Of a stretch of DNA of 64,000 bases, positions 41,075 through 50,313 are shown in pieces (positions within the stretch are counted from its first letter, which is position 1; every line of letters starts with the position of its first letter). The stretch covers positions 1 through 64,000 of the forward strand of contig NZ_SBII01000015.1 of NCBI RefSeq assembly GCF_004028155.1, in the 5' to 3' direction. The translations under genes were made by a program, and so were the position numbers. This DNA comes from Flavobacterium cerinum (lineage in GTDB: Bacteria; Bacteroidota; Bacteroidia; Flavobacteriales; Flavobacteriaceae). The notes beneath the pieces were generated by a model. It had not been told where the DNA came from. It saw only the letters and a program-made list of their open reading frames with translations, and did no database searches.

Positions 41075-41719
41075 TTACTTCTTTAACCAATGTAAAAGAT
41101 CGTGGAAATTTTGTGGAGCAACACCGTGACCGGAGTTGTATTCATGATATTCAACATCTACTCCAAGGTTTTTAAGAAATTCAGGTGCCTTTTGGGCCCA
41201 TTCAACAGGTATCACCTGATCTACAACACCGTGTGAAGCAAAGAATCTTACTTTGGTTACGTCTTCGGCGTGCAGGCTTTTGCCTACGATATCCATGTTT
41301 AAATAACCGCTTAATGCAGCAACACGATTGATCTTTTCAGGGTAGGTTAGTGCTACAGCATAACTTAAGATCGATCCTTGGCTAAAGCCAAGAAGCGTTA
41401 TATTATCCTTGTCGATTGGATATGCTTCAATAAGTTCATCAATAAATTTTACGATCAGGTCACGGGATTCTATAGCCTGTTTATCATCAGAAAACTTATT
41501 CATGTCGTTATCAAAGGTGATGGCATACCACGCATTTCCATAAGGAGGAAGGCTGTATGGTGCTCTGGCAGACACTATAAAATACTCGTCAGGTAACTCG
41601 TCAGCAAACGAAAAAAGATCTTCTTCGTTACTTCCATAACCATGAAGCAGTAATAATAATGGGTTCTTTTCCAGTTTAACTTTTGGTTCTCTTACTAAGT
41701 GGTATAATGATAAATCCAT
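41075..41719 (-). CDS. Phospholipase/carboxylesterase-family serine hydrolase
   Basis: A 214-residue alpha/beta hydrolase of the LysoPLA/carboxylesterase group. The oxyanion region is LLLLLHGYGSNEEDLF, the nucleophile S113 lies in LLGFSQGSILSY, the acid is D167 in SHGVVDQVIPV, and the base H198 lies in NSGHGV. The size is exactly that of the family. It hydrolyses short esters or acyl compounds in the cytoplasm; the natural substrate is unknown. It is the last of four tightly packed genes, 4 bases after the DUF4870 gene. Confidence 0.9.
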   Translation of the reverse strand: MDLSLYHLVREPKVKLEKNPLLLLLHGYGSNEEDLFSFADELPDEYFIVSARAPYSLPPYGNAWYAITFDNDMNKFSDDKQAIESRDLIVKFIDELIEAYPIDKDNITLLGFSQGSILSYAVALTYPEKINRVAALSGYLNMDIVGKSLHAEDVTKVRFFASHGVVDQVIPVEWAQKAPEFLKNLGVDVEYHEYNSGHGVAPQNFHDLLHWLKK

Positions 41720-41723
41720 GAAA

Positions 41724-42047
41724 TTAAAGGCTTTTAAATATTTTTTGGAATAATGGTCCCACTAACGGAATTGAATTTGTCTGACCTTGTAATGCACCTA
41801 AAAATCCATACATCCATAATATGAAAAAGAACACATAGAATCCTGTTGATACCGCCCAGCTGTCAAAACCACTTACAGGATATCCTACAGCAAAGAACAA
41901 TAGTTCAATACCTAAAGCCTGTCTTATATGAAAGGATGCAAATGGGTTTTTACGTTCGCTGTTTTGTACTATTGCAATAATAGCACCTATAATGGTAAGG
42001 TAGCTGATGATGGCATTTTGCTTCCCTTGTTCTCCTGTATTGTTCAT
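41724..42047 (-). CDS. Small membrane protein (DUF4870/Tic20-like)
   Basis: A 107-residue membrane protein with three segments (AIISYLTIIGAIIAIVQNSE, FHIRQALGIELLFFAVGYPV, FYVFFFILWMYGFLGALQGQ). The phrase NPFASFHIRQALGI is the marker of the DUF4870-like/import-component group. Function unknown in bacteria. It lies 3 bases after the dihydroorotase-like gene and 4 bases before the esterase gene, so it belongs to that operon. Confidence 0.8.
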   Translation of the reverse strand: MNNTGEQGKQNAIISYLTIIGAIIAIVQNSERKNPFASFHIRQALGIELLFFAVGYPVSGFDSWAVSTGFYVFFFILWMYGFLGALQGQTNSIPLVGPLFQKIFKSL

Positions 42048-42050
42048 TTC

Positions 42051-43307
42051 TTAATTATTCAAAATTAGTTTACCCTGATTATAAATTCCGTAGGCTTTTC
42101 CTTTTAATTGCTGACCAAGGAAAGCAGAATTTTTTGATTTTGATTTGATATCTGTTTTTTCAAAAGTCCAGTTCCCTTCAGGGTTAAAGAGTGTAAAACT
42201 TGCTGTAGCGCCTTCTGCAATTTCAGGGTTTTCAATTCCGAATATTGCTTTGGCGGCATTCAGTCTTTCTACAATTACATCAAGAGGCAGTAGGGTTTGT
42301 AAGGCTCCAAAAGCGCTTTCAAGTCCTATAGTTCCATCTTTGGCAAGATCGAATTCCAGTTTTTTATTTTCTATGTCAATAGGATTATGGTCAGATGTAA
42401 TACAATCAATAGTACCATCTAAAACTCCTTTAATTAAAGCTTTTCTTTCAGTATCAGGGCGTAATGGCGGCGCTACCTTATAACGGGTATCAAAATCGGT
42501 TAATGTATTGTCTGTAAGCAGTAAATGATGAATCGCTACACTGCAGGTTACATTAAGTCCTTTGGCTTTGGCATCTTTGATCAGTTTTACTGATTTTGCT
42601 GTAGATACTGTTGGGATATGCATCTTGCCTCCTGTATATTCTAATAAGTAAAGATTACGTACAATTTGTAGTTCTTCAGCAAGGGTAGGAATACCTTTAA
42701 GTCCTAGTTGAGTACTTACAACACCTTCGTGAACAATACCTTTTCCTTTTATCTTATCATCTTGTGAATAGGCAATAACCAACCCGTCAAAATCCTGAAC
42801 ATATTGTAAAGCAATCTTTAAAATGGCAGCATCAGAAATTGATTTGTTATAATCACCAAAAGCTACAGCTCCGGCATTTTTCATATCAAACATTTCAGTA
42901 ATGTCTCTACCTTCACTATTTTTTGTCAATGCTCCAATAGGGTGGATCTTAGTAGCGGCATGCATCGATTTGGTCATTAAAAAGCTGATGTCAGCTTGTT
43001 TTTCGGCAATTGGGTTACCCGTTGGTTGTAATGCAATATCTGTAAAACCGCTAAGTGCTGCTACATTAAGACCATTGGCAAGTGTTTCCCTATCTTCATA
43101 TCCCGGTTCTCCCAGATTCACCGAACTGTCAAACCAACCTTTAGAAATATGTAGGTTTTCGAGCTCTATCGTTTCATAACCATCTGCCGTAGCAATGTTT
43201 TTACCTATTTTTTTAATAATGCCGTTTTCTACTTGAATATCTACAGTCTGGTTGTTAAGCTGGCTGTCTTTATCAATAATAACGGCGTTTTTGAATATCA
43301 GGTTCAT
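42051..43307 (-). CDS. Dihydroorotase-family protein lacking the HxH metal motif
   Basis: A 418-residue amidohydrolase-superfamily protein that matches dihydroorotase along its whole length (DIQVENGIIKKIGKNI, LGEPGYEDRETLANGLNVAA, GGKMHIPTVSTAKSVKLIKD, TCSVAIHHLLLTDNTL, DCITSDHNPIDIENK). In active enzymes the first barrel strand reads DxHxH..xxEPG; here it is DSSVNLGEPG, so both metal histidines are replaced. The later His and Asp positions are kept. It may be inactive and structural, as pseudo-dihydroorotases that support aspartate transcarbamylase are. Its start overlaps the stop of the BatA-like gene by 4 bases, a coupling of unknown meaning. Confidence 0.85.
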   Translation of the reverse strand: MNLIFKNAVIIDKDSQLNNQTVDIQVENGIIKKIGKNIATADGYETIELENLHISKGWFDSSVNLGEPGYEDRETLANGLNVAALSGFTDIALQPTGNPIAEKQADISFLMTKSMHAATKIHPIGALTKNSEGRDITEMFDMKNAGAVAFGDYNKSISDAAILKIALQYVQDFDGLVIAYSQDDKIKGKGIVHEGVVSTQLGLKGIPTLAEELQIVRNLYLLEYTGGKMHIPTVSTAKSVKLIKDAKAKGLNVTCSVAIHHLLLTDNTLTDFDTRYKVAPPLRPDTERKALIKGVLDGTIDCITSDHNPIDIENKKLEFDLAKDGTIGLESAFGALQTLLPLDVIVERLNAAKAIFGIENPEIAEGATASFTLFNPEGNWTFEKTDIKSKSKNSAFLGQQLKGKAYGIYNQGKLILNN

Positions 43308-45232
43308 TTTACAAATTTTTGAATAAAAAGTTCAAGTAACAGGAATATAAGTGTGCCAATAATGAACCATTTCCATAGTTCGTTGGCTGTTCTTTCAGAT
43401 TTTATGTCGTTGTAAACCGTTGCGACAGAATCTGCTGCTGTAAATTTATCAACTAATGCTTTATTCTGCAGGGCAAGATTACTCTCTGTCCTGGCATGGT
43501 TAAAGCTTATGTTTTTAAGGTTTTCATCCTTTTTATAGATAGCAAAGTTACCGGCTTCTTCCGGATAATCACCAAAAGAAAGCTTTACTTTATTATTCAG
43601 TACCTGCTGCATCGGAATAAAATCAGATGTTTCATTCTTCACAGCCAGTACTTCATCCTTTGATAAAACAGCATCCAGTAACAGGCTTTGGTTTTCACCA
43701 ATAGTAATAGCACTCACTCCGGTTTTACCACTATTTTGAGCCATGTTATAGAATGTAGGAACAATTAGAGGTGAGTTCTGGAAGTTACTGTTGATTTTAT
43801 TTATTGGTGCGCTAAACACGTATATGTTACCCAGCTTATTGCTTTGTGAAGCTAGAAACGGTGTTTGGTCGTCATAGCTTAATATTGGCAGTGCACTACC
43901 GCTTAAGGTAAAGCCGACTGTTGCTTTTGGATACTGGAAATTATCTGTTTTTTTCTCAAAAACCGTTGCATAAAGCGGATGGCTGAAAGCTATCTTAGTA
44001 ATTTGTCTTTCGTTAGTATTTACGCTTTTAAATTGGCTGCTGCCAAAGTTTGCGAGTAGTGCATTAAGGTTTTGGATACTGCTGTCTGCTGCCGGAATCA
44101 GTATGATATTACCACCTTTAGCATAAAATGATTTTAGTGTTGTGATGAGCGATTGCGGAATATCCTTTAACTCGTTAATAATTATTGCATCCTGTTTTTC
44201 AAGGCTGTTATAATCCAGGCTGCGCAATTCTGCTGGGGTGAAATTAAAATCATCATCAGTATAGATCCTGGAAAGGAAATTGTTTTTTGCTATATCACCA
44301 ATGGCTGTTACGTTAGATTTTTGTGGTTTAGAAATGCTAAAATAATAGGTGTTATCATAAGTCAGGCTATTATCTGTAACCGTAACATAACCGTGGAAGT
44401 CTTTTTTAGGAATTGTAAATGTGCTTGATTTTTTATTAGTATCAAACTTTACAATTGTTTTTGCAGTAAGGCTTTTGCCGTTGTATAAGGCAATAGGTAC
44501 ATCGTTTTCTATTTTTCCATATGCCTGCATGTCTACTTTTATCTCATAAAAGTTATCCATGGTTTGTGATATGTAAACACTATCTATTGCTACATTGTTT
44601 GTGTTTTCAGCTTCGGAAACTATCGCATAAACAGGTGTGCCGGTATTAAATTTACTTATATTTTTGCTGTCCAGATTAATGGCATCTGTAATAATAACAA
44701 TGTCTTTACCTGTATTAGGATTTTTCGCCTGAGCTTTCGTCAGTAAGAAATCAGGACGGAAAGGGACATCACTATAGTTAATATTCTGCAGGTCTTTTTG
44801 TATCGATTTTATATCGGTATCCCAATACGCATTAGTATTGGTGATCAATGAGAACTGTTGGTTTTCGGGAGTATTTTCAAGTATATCCTGTACGGCACGT
44901 TTTAGCAATTCACCTTTACTGCCTTTTGCCTGCATAGAGAATGAGTTGTCCAATAGAATAACCATTTCGTTTGCTTTGTTATTATCATCTTTGGCTTTAA
45001 AATAAGGCTGTGCAAAAGCAAGGATAAGTAAAGTCAGTAATAAAAGGCGTGTACAAAGTAGTAACCACTTCTTTATTTTAGAGCTTTTACGGGTTTGCAT
45101 GCTGAGTTCCTTAAGGAAACGCACGTTTGTAAAATATTCTTTTTGGAATCGGCGCAATTGAAACAAGTGAACCAGAATAGGGATTGCCAGTAGAAAAAGA
45201 AAGTACAGAAATTCCGGATGTTTGAACTGCAT
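43304..45232 (-). CDS. BatA-like membrane protein with von Willebrand A domain
   Basis: A 642-residue membrane protein. It begins with the Bacteroidota aerotolerance-type N-terminal domain (FLYFLFLLAIPILVHLFQLR, KKWLLLCTRLLLLTLLILAF) with two membrane helices. A von Willebrand A domain follows (EMVILLDNSFSMQAKGSKGE, DxSxS as DNSFS), then a beta-rich extracytoplasmic part, and a closing membrane helix (WKWFIIGTLIFLLLELFIQK). Members bind protein partners in the periplasm and have been linked to stress tolerance. It overlaps the next gene by 4 bases (ATGA) and heads the four-gene operon. The divergent lactonase-like gene shares its promoter region. Confidence 0.85.
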   Translation of the reverse strand: MQFKHPEFLYFLFLLAIPILVHLFQLRRFQKEYFTNVRFLKELSMQTRKSSKIKKWLLLCTRLLLLTLLILAFAQPYFKAKDDNNKANEMVILLDNSFSMQAKGSKGELLKRAVQDILENTPENQQFSLITNTNAYWDTDIKSIQKDLQNINYSDVPFRPDFLLTKAQAKNPNTGKDIVIITDAINLDSKNISKFNTGTPVYAIVSEAENTNNVAIDSVYISQTMDNFYEIKVDMQAYGKIENDVPIALYNGKSLTAKTIVKFDTNKKSSTFTIPKKDFHGYVTVTDNSLTYDNTYYFSISKPQKSNVTAIGDIAKNNFLSRIYTDDDFNFTPAELRSLDYNSLEKQDAIIINELKDIPQSLITTLKSFYAKGGNIILIPAADSSIQNLNALLANFGSSQFKSVNTNERQITKIAFSHPLYATVFEKKTDNFQYPKATVGFTLSGSALPILSYDDQTPFLASQSNKLGNIYVFSAPINKINSNFQNSPLIVPTFYNMAQNSGKTGVSAITIGENQSLLLDAVLSKDEVLAVKNETSDFIPMQQVLNNKVKLSFGDYPEEAGNFAIYKKDENLKNISFNHARTESNLALQNKALVDKFTAADSVATVYNDIKSERTANELWKWFIIGTLIFLLLELFIQKFVK

Positions 45233-45321
45233 TCGTTTGAAAGTTTGTCAAAAATACAAATTTTTATTCTAAATAGAACAGCAAATGTGTCCGATAAATT
45301 TCACATAAAATTTAAATACTC

Positions 45322-45329
45322 TACTTTTG
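45322..45329 (+). promoter_or_regulatory. Candidate -7 element (TACTTTTG) of the lactonase-like gene
   Basis: TACTTTTG fits TANNTTTG and lies 11 bases before the first ATG. No clear -33 TTTG is seen at the normal distance. It shares the short divergent gap with the BatA-like gene. Confidence 0.5.
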
Positions 45330-45340
45330 TTACAATTAAA

Positions 45341-46453
45341 ATGCGAAGGATGAAAATAGCCAAATTACTACTATTGCTTGTATGTATAAATGTTAATGCC
45401 CAGGATAACTATAATCTTGTTATAGGTACTTATACGAATGCCTGCGAGAGTAAAGGGATTTATGTGTATGATTTTAATGTTGCAACACAGGATTTTAAGC
45501 CAAAAAGCAGTACTGATGGTGTTATAAATCCAAGCTTCCTTACAGTATCACCAACTAACAACGTTATTTACAGCGTTAATGAAGATGGGGATAAAAGTAA
45601 TATAAGTGCTTTTAAGTATGTGCCTTCTACAGGAAAATTAAACCTACTTAATAAAAAAGATGCAGAAGGGGCAGACCCATGTTATATTATCAATGATGAT
45701 AAAAATGTTATTGCTGCTAATTATACAAGCGGAAGTATTGCTGTTTTTGGAAAGAAACATGATGGCAGTCTTACCGATGCCAAACAGGTTATAAAATTAA
45801 CAGGAAGCAGTATAAACAAAGACCGTCAGCAAAGTGCACACATCCACACAGTATATTTTTCGCCTGATAAAAAGTATGTTTTTACTACTGACTTAGGATC
45901 TGATAAAATATACATGTACAGCTATAATCCTAATGGAGGGGATAAAATACTTACCTTAAAAGATACGATAAATGTAAAACCGGGAAGCGGACCAAGACAT
46001 TTGGTTTTTAATCCTAACGGAATATTCATGTACCTGCTTCAGGAAATAGATGGTACACTAACAGCATTTAGTTATTCGAATGACAAGCTTGCTGTTATTC
46101 AGGAAACTACTGTCGTGACTAAAGATTTTGTTGGAATGAATAGTGCTGCAGACATTCACCTTACTGCAGATGGGAGGTTTATGTATGCTACAAATAGGGG
46201 AACTGCGAATACAATATCTGTATTCAAAGTACATTCTAACGGAAAAATAAACGTAGTGCAAACAATGAGTACTATGGGAACCGGGCCTAGAAATTTTGTG
46301 ATAGATCCTACAGAGAGCCTGGTGCTTATCGCTAACCAGACTACAAATAATGTAGTGATATTTAAAAGAGATAAGGTAAGCGGACTGCTTACGGATACCG
46401 GTAAAAAAATTGAGCTTTGCTCTCCGGTTTTTTTGATGTTTACTGCCAAATAA
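45341..46453 (+). CDS. Lactonase-family beta-propeller, exported
   Basis: A protein of 370 residues in the 6-phosphogluconolactonase-like seven-bladed propeller family (YNLVIGTYTNACESKGIYVY, NPSFLTVSPTNNVIYSVNED, GSGPRHLVFNPNGIFMYLLQ, GTGPRNFVIDPTESLVLIAN). A signal peptide ends at INVNAQ, so it acts in the periplasm, unlike the cytoplasmic Pgl of E. coli; therefore the sugar lactone role is uncertain. I take ATG 45341; ATG 45350 (with AGGA just before) is equally good, and the longer frame from 45218 runs into the neighbouring gene. It is divergent from the BatA-like operon and followed by a strong terminator. Confidence 0.85.
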   Translation: MRRMKIAKLLLLLVCINVNAQDNYNLVIGTYTNACESKGIYVYDFNVATQDFKPKSSTDGVINPSFLTVSPTNNVIYSVNEDGDKSNISAFKYVPSTGKLNLLNKKDAEGADPCYIINDDKNVIAANYTSGSIAVFGKKHDGSLTDAKQVIKLTGSSINKDRQQSAHIHTVYFSPDKKYVFTTDLGSDKIYMYSYNPNGGDKILTLKDTINVKPGSGPRHLVFNPNGIFMYLLQEIDGTLTAFSYSNDKLAVIQETTVVTKDFVGMNSAADIHLTADGRFMYATNRGTANTISVFKVHSNGKINVVQTMSTMGTGPRNFVIDPTESLVLIANQTTNNVVIFKRDKVSGLLTDTGKKIELCSPVFLMFTAK

Positions 46454-46561
46454 GTAAAAAGGTAAACGAAAACGATATTTTAAACCGTTTTTTACTCAAA
46501 TACACTTTAAAATTTTAAGTTTTTAAAAGTGGTTTAAGAATGAAATTCGCAATATTTATAA

Positions 46562-46598
46562 TTTAGGGTAATGAATTCGTTTCATTACCCTAAATTTT
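46562..46598 (+). terminator. Terminator after the lactonase-like gene
   Basis: TTTAGGGTAATGAA pairs with TTCATTACCCTAAA around a short loop, followed by TTTTTT. It is 109 bases after the stop codon; the gap between them holds nothing else I can support. Confidence 0.85.
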
Positions 46599-46680
46599 TT
46601 CGTAATTATCTAAAAGTTAAATTTAAGACATATTTTTAGTATTAAATTTATAATTTGCTCGTCCAAATAAACATATATTC

Positions 46681-48102
46681 ATGAATACTGTTCCATCTAA
46701 GAATCAGCAATCGAATTATACGATTCCGCTGATTACCATCACGCTCTTATTTTTCATGTGGGGGTTTATTACCTGCATGAATGATATCCTGATTCCTTAC
46801 TTGAAAAAACTGTTTGAGCTTACTTTTTTTGAATCAATGCTTGTTCAGTTTTGCTTCTTCGGAGCTTATTTCTTAGGATCATTATTGTACTTTACTATTT
46901 CTTATTTTAAAGGCGATCCCATCAATAAGATTGGATACAAAAAAGGTATCCTTACAGGTATTGTTCTTTCAGCTTTAGGGTGTGTTCTGTTTTACCCTGC
47001 AGCTACATTTTCGGTATACGGACTATTCCTAGGTGCATTATTTGTACTTGGATTAGGCTTTACGATGCTGCAAATTACTGCAAATGCTTACGTATCTCTT
47101 TTAGGTTCTGAAGACAGTGCATCGAGCCGTTTAAATATGACCAATGCTTTTAATGCTTTTGGTACTACAATTGCTCCGGTGTTAGGTGGTTTCCTTATTT
47201 TTGGATCAAGTCATGAACATACTATTACTGCAGAAGCCACACGTATTCCATACCTTGTATTTGCAGGAATATTATTGCTGGTCGCTCTACTTATTTATAA
47301 TGTGAAATTACCCTCTTTCCAAACAGAAGAAACAGAAACTAAAGGTCTTGGCGCTTTAAAGTTCCCGCAGTTAAAGTTGGGAGTATTAGGGATATTCTGT
47401 TATGTAGGTGGTGAGGTTGCTGTTGGCAGTTTTATTATTAGCTTTCTGGAGAAAGACTATATAATGGGGTTAAGCGAAGCAGTAAGTAAAAACTACCTTG
47501 CTATGTATTGGGGTGGTGCTATGATCGGACGATTCTTAGGTGCTATATCTCTTAATCATACCATAAGCCAGACTAAGAAAATGATCTATATGGTTGTTAC
47601 AGCAGCTGCAGTATTCTTATTGATATATAGTATTGTAGATCTTACTTTCGATCAGATGAGCTTCTTCCTTGTATTCCTTGTCCTTAATTTTATTGCTTTC
47701 TTAATTGGAAAATCGGCTCCTGCAAGAACACTGGCTGTATTTGCTTCGATAAATGTAGTATTGCTTATCTCGGCTATGGTAAATCAGGGCGAATTGGCAA
47801 TGTACAGTATATTAGGTATGGGGATATTTAACTCTATTATGTTCTCTAATATTTATACGTTAGGAATCTCAGGACTTGGCAAGTATACAAGCCAGGGATC
47901 ATCATTACTTGTAATGGCAATTTTAGGGGGTGCTATAGTACCAATTGTACAAGGTGCTATTGCAGATACCGATCCTGTTTATGGAGTACAGCACTCTTTT
48001 ATAGTACCGGTATTTTGTTACTTATATATAGTATTCTTTGGTATCTACTGTTCACGTAAATTAAAGAATGTAGAACACGGATCAAACGTTTCAGGACATT
48101 AA
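46681..48102 (+). CDS. FHS-family sugar transporter (glucose/galactose/fucose type)
   Basis: A 473-residue major-facilitator permease. It opens with IPLITITLLFFMWGFITCMN and continues DILIPYLKKLFELTFFESML, then LQITANAYVSLLGSEDSASS and RLNMTNAFNAFGTTIAPVLG, the phrases of GluP/FucP-type symporters. Twelve membrane segments fit the family. It is the closer of the two paralogues to canonical transporters; the other, at 31384, has a two-helix insertion. It probably imports hexoses with protons. It is a single gene between two terminators, and lies near the exported lactonase-like protein, which may or may not be related in function. Confidence 0.92.
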   Translation: MNTVPSKNQQSNYTIPLITITLLFFMWGFITCMNDILIPYLKKLFELTFFESMLVQFCFFGAYFLGSLLYFTISYFKGDPINKIGYKKGILTGIVLSALGCVLFYPAATFSVYGLFLGALFVLGLGFTMLQITANAYVSLLGSEDSASSRLNMTNAFNAFGTTIAPVLGGFLIFGSSHEHTITAEATRIPYLVFAGILLLVALLIYNVKLPSFQTEETETKGLGALKFPQLKLGVLGIFCYVGGEVAVGSFIISFLEKDYIMGLSEAVSKNYLAMYWGGAMIGRFLGAISLNHTISQTKKMIYMVVTAAAVFLLIYSIVDLTFDQMSFFLVFLVLNFIAFLIGKSAPARTLAVFASINVVLLISAMVNQGELAMYSILGMGIFNSIMFSNIYTLGISGLGKYTSQGSSLLVMAILGGAIVPIVQGAIADTDPVYGVQHSFIVPVFCYLYIVFFGIYCSRKLKNVEHGSNVSGH

Positions 48103-48120
48103 TCGTAATGATATAATATA

Positions 48121-48151
48121 AAAAATGCCGCTAAATCTTAGCGGCATTTTT
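48121..48151. terminator. Bidirectional terminator
   Basis: AAAATGCCGCTAA and TTAGCGGCATTTT form a perfect stem around a 4-base loop, between the convergent transporter and helicase genes. Confidence 0.9.
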
Positions 48152-48159
48152 TGTATATT

Positions 48160-49509
48160 CTATTTTCCTTTTTTCTTTCTTTTAGCATCACGTGTTCTTT
48201 CGATACCACGGTTCCTTGATTTTGTTTTTCTTGGCTTCGTTTTACCGGGACCGCCAAGGTTAACCTTTTTATTCTTTTCTTTCTTATCATGGAAAGAAGC
48301 ACCACGTTCCTGAGTATCTTTTTTGAAAAGAAGTTTCATTTTCTTTCTGTCCTTTTCAAAATCAAGCAGTCGTTCAGCAATTACAATACCTTCCGGCATA
48401 TCAAGAAATTCCATTTCTTTCTCCATCAGTACTTCAGCCTCAACCTGAATGTCTTCTTCAGGAGGAGCAATAAAGCTTATTGCAATACCGGTCTTGTCCG
48501 CACGTCCGGTACGTCCTATACGGTGAATGTACTGTTCAGGTACTTCAGGGAACTCCATGTTAATAACATGGGTGATATCAGAGATATCAAGACCACGCGC
48601 CATAACATCGGTAGTAACAATACCTCTTAAAACACCTTCCTGAAAGGAAGCCATGGTATTAAGACGGTAGTTTTGCGATTTATTGGAGTGTATAACCCCA
48701 AATTGACCCGGATAATCTTCTTCAAGAGTATCCATCACCATATCGGCAGTTTTTTTATTGTTTATAAAAACAAGTACCCGGCTAATAGTTTCGTCCTGTA
48801 GTAATTGTTTTAGTAAGTTTATTTTTGTCAGGAAGTTAGGTACTCTGTATCCTAACTGTGTTATTTGTTCCAGAGGTGTACCAGATGCAGCCAGCGATAC
48901 TTCTTCAGGAAAATCGAAAAAGTCATTAAGCATATCATCTACATCATCAGTCATAGTAGCAGAGAACAGTATGTTCTGCCTTTTAGACTTCATCATAGAT
49001 AAGATAGAAGTAACCTGAACACGGAAGCCTAGATTTAGAATTTCATCAAACTCATCAATTACAAGTTTTTGAACTTCATCAAAACGTACCACATTATCTA
49101 ATGCAAGGTCCATCATCCTTCCGGGAGTTCCCACAAGAATATCTACACCTTCATAAACACGTGTTTTTTGCGTATTAATGTTCACACCGCCATAAATACC
49201 CAGTACACGTACTGACATATATTGGGTTAATTTTTCAACTTCTTCGGCCACCTGTACTACAAGTTCACGGGTAGGTACAATAATTACAACACGAGGAACG
49301 TGGGTTTTTGCAAACTTCCATTGTTTAAGTATTGGCAATAGGTATGCAAATGTTTTACCGGTACCTGTTTGTGCAATACCCATCATGTCGCGACCCGAAA
49401 GGATAACAGGCATAGACCTTTCCTGAATAGGAGTAGGGTTTACAAAGCCTAATTCGTCAAGGGCTTTTTGTAGGGCTTTAGGAAGATCAAAATCTTGAAA
49501 TGTGGACAT
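48160..49509 (-). CDS. DEAD-box-type ATP-dependent RNA helicase with DEFD motif II
   Basis: A 449-residue RNA helicase. The Q motif (FVNPTPIQ), motif I (AQTGTGKT, K52), motif Ia (VPTRELV), Ib (GTPGR), III (SAT) and VI (HRIGRTGR) are all in place. Motif II reads IDEFDEIL (D152-E-F-D155) instead of DEAD; a substitution known in a few members and compatible with activity. The C-terminus is a basic, Lys/Arg-rich tail (KKEKNKKVNLGGPGKTKPRK and beyond) for RNA binding. Such enzymes in Flavobacteria help ribosome assembly or cold growth; which applies cannot be read. Monocistronic. Confidence 0.93.
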   Translation of the reverse strand: MSTFQDFDLPKALQKALDELGFVNPTPIQERSMPVILSGRDMMGIAQTGTGKTFAYLLPILKQWKFAKTHVPRVVIIVPTRELVVQVAEEVEKLTQYMSVRVLGIYGGVNINTQKTRVYEGVDILVGTPGRMMDLALDNVVRFDEVQKLVIDEFDEILNLGFRVQVTSILSMMKSKRQNILFSATMTDDVDDMLNDFFDFPEEVSLAASGTPLEQITQLGYRVPNFLTKINLLKQLLQDETISRVLVFINNKKTADMVMDTLEEDYPGQFGVIHSNKSQNYRLNTMASFQEGVLRGIVTTDVMARGLDISDITHVINMEFPEVPEQYIHRIGRTGRADKTGIAISFIAPPEEDIQVEAEVLMEKEMEFLDMPEGIVIAERLLDFEKDRKKMKLLFKKDTQERGASFHDKKEKNKKVNLGGPGKTKPRKTKSRNRGIERTRDAKRKKKGK

Positions 49510-49663
49510 GTAATGCTATATTTTGTGCAAAGATAGGTATTTTAAAAAGAAGGTGCTCCAGATTATCTAACTGTTAGGTTATATGCATGTATATATAAAT
49601 TAACAAAATCTTTTCAAATTTTCATTTTTGGCAAATTATCTTAGCAGTCTAAACAAATAAAGC

Positions 49664-49918
49664 ATGTCAGAATTTGTAGTCTTAGGAAATACTATTTCGG
49701 TTGCTTCCATACGAAGTTATCTTTTTGCTAAAAAAATAGATAAAGGCGATTCGTTGGTTATCAACCCTATGGATTATGAAAATATTCTGGATGAGATCAG
49801 AAATTCTGATGAGCCTTTGGATATTCCTTTAAATATATTAGGCGTGCTGCTTATTAAAGATACAACAGGAAATGTCCCTTTGGGCAAAGTACAAATCATA
49901 GAGAACGAAAAATTATAA
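49664..49918 (+). CDS. Small protein of unknown function
   Basis: An 84-residue soluble protein (MSEFVVLGNTISVASIRSYL, FAKKIDKGDSLVINPMDYEN, then LDIPLNILGVLLIKDTTGNV). The pattern of strands and the acidic pI are consistent with a small core protein, but I know no family. It is divergent from the helicase gene. A terminator follows 32 bases after its stop. Confidence 0.6.
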   Translation: MSEFVVLGNTISVASIRSYLFAKKIDKGDSLVINPMDYENILDEIRNSDEPLDIPLNILGVLLIKDTTGNVPLGKVQIIENEKL

Positions 49919-49950
49919 TAGTATCATCTTACCTACTTTTATAAATTTAA

Positions 49951-49984
49951 AAAAGCTTCGTAGTAGTGCCCGAAGCTTTTTTTG
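49951..49984 (+). terminator. Terminator
   Basis: AAAAAGCTTCG and CGAAGCTTTTT pair around a 10-base loop, followed by T residues. It ends the 84-residue gene's transcript. Confidence 0.85.
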
Positions 49985-50022
49985 TATCTACTATTTAACA
50001 ACCAGAATTAAAGTAAAGAGCT

Positions 50023-50295
50023 ATGAAAGAAAATTTTACAACTATTATTCAGGCCTTTAAAAAGGCAGGGGTTGATATCCCAACTGTTCAGTTTAGTATA
50101 ACCGAATATTCTCTTAATACTGATCTAAGCTTTAGGTTTGGCAATCTGAATGAATTTCTCTTGTTCCTTAATTTAACATCCCCGAAGGATGATGAAAGGA
50201 TTGATGAAATACAATCCATGTTTGTGGAAACGGGGGTTGATGCCCACAATTTTTTTTACGTGAATTTTTACAGGCCTAAGGTTGCCGAACTATAA
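50023..50295 (+). CDS. Small protein of unknown function
   Basis: A 90-residue soluble protein (KENFTTIIQAFKKAGVDIPT, NLNEFLLFLNLTSPKDDERI, then DAHNFFYVNFYRPKVAEL). No family recognised. It precedes the 164-residue gene by 18 bases on the same strand, so the two probably form a unit. Neither has a signal peptide. A possible role for the pair cannot be derived from the sequence. Confidence 0.55.
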   Translation: MKENFTTIIQAFKKAGVDIPTVQFSITEYSLNTDLSFRFGNLNEFLLFLNLTSPKDDERIDEIQSMFVETGVDAHNFFYVNFYRPKVAEL

Positions 50296-50313
50296 TTTTA
50301 ACAAAGACATACT

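Noticed and set aside
45218..45340. Longer N-terminus of the lactonase-like protein
   Set aside because: It would overlap the start of the divergent BatA-like gene, remove the signal peptide from the N-terminus and ignore the TACTTTTG promoter word.
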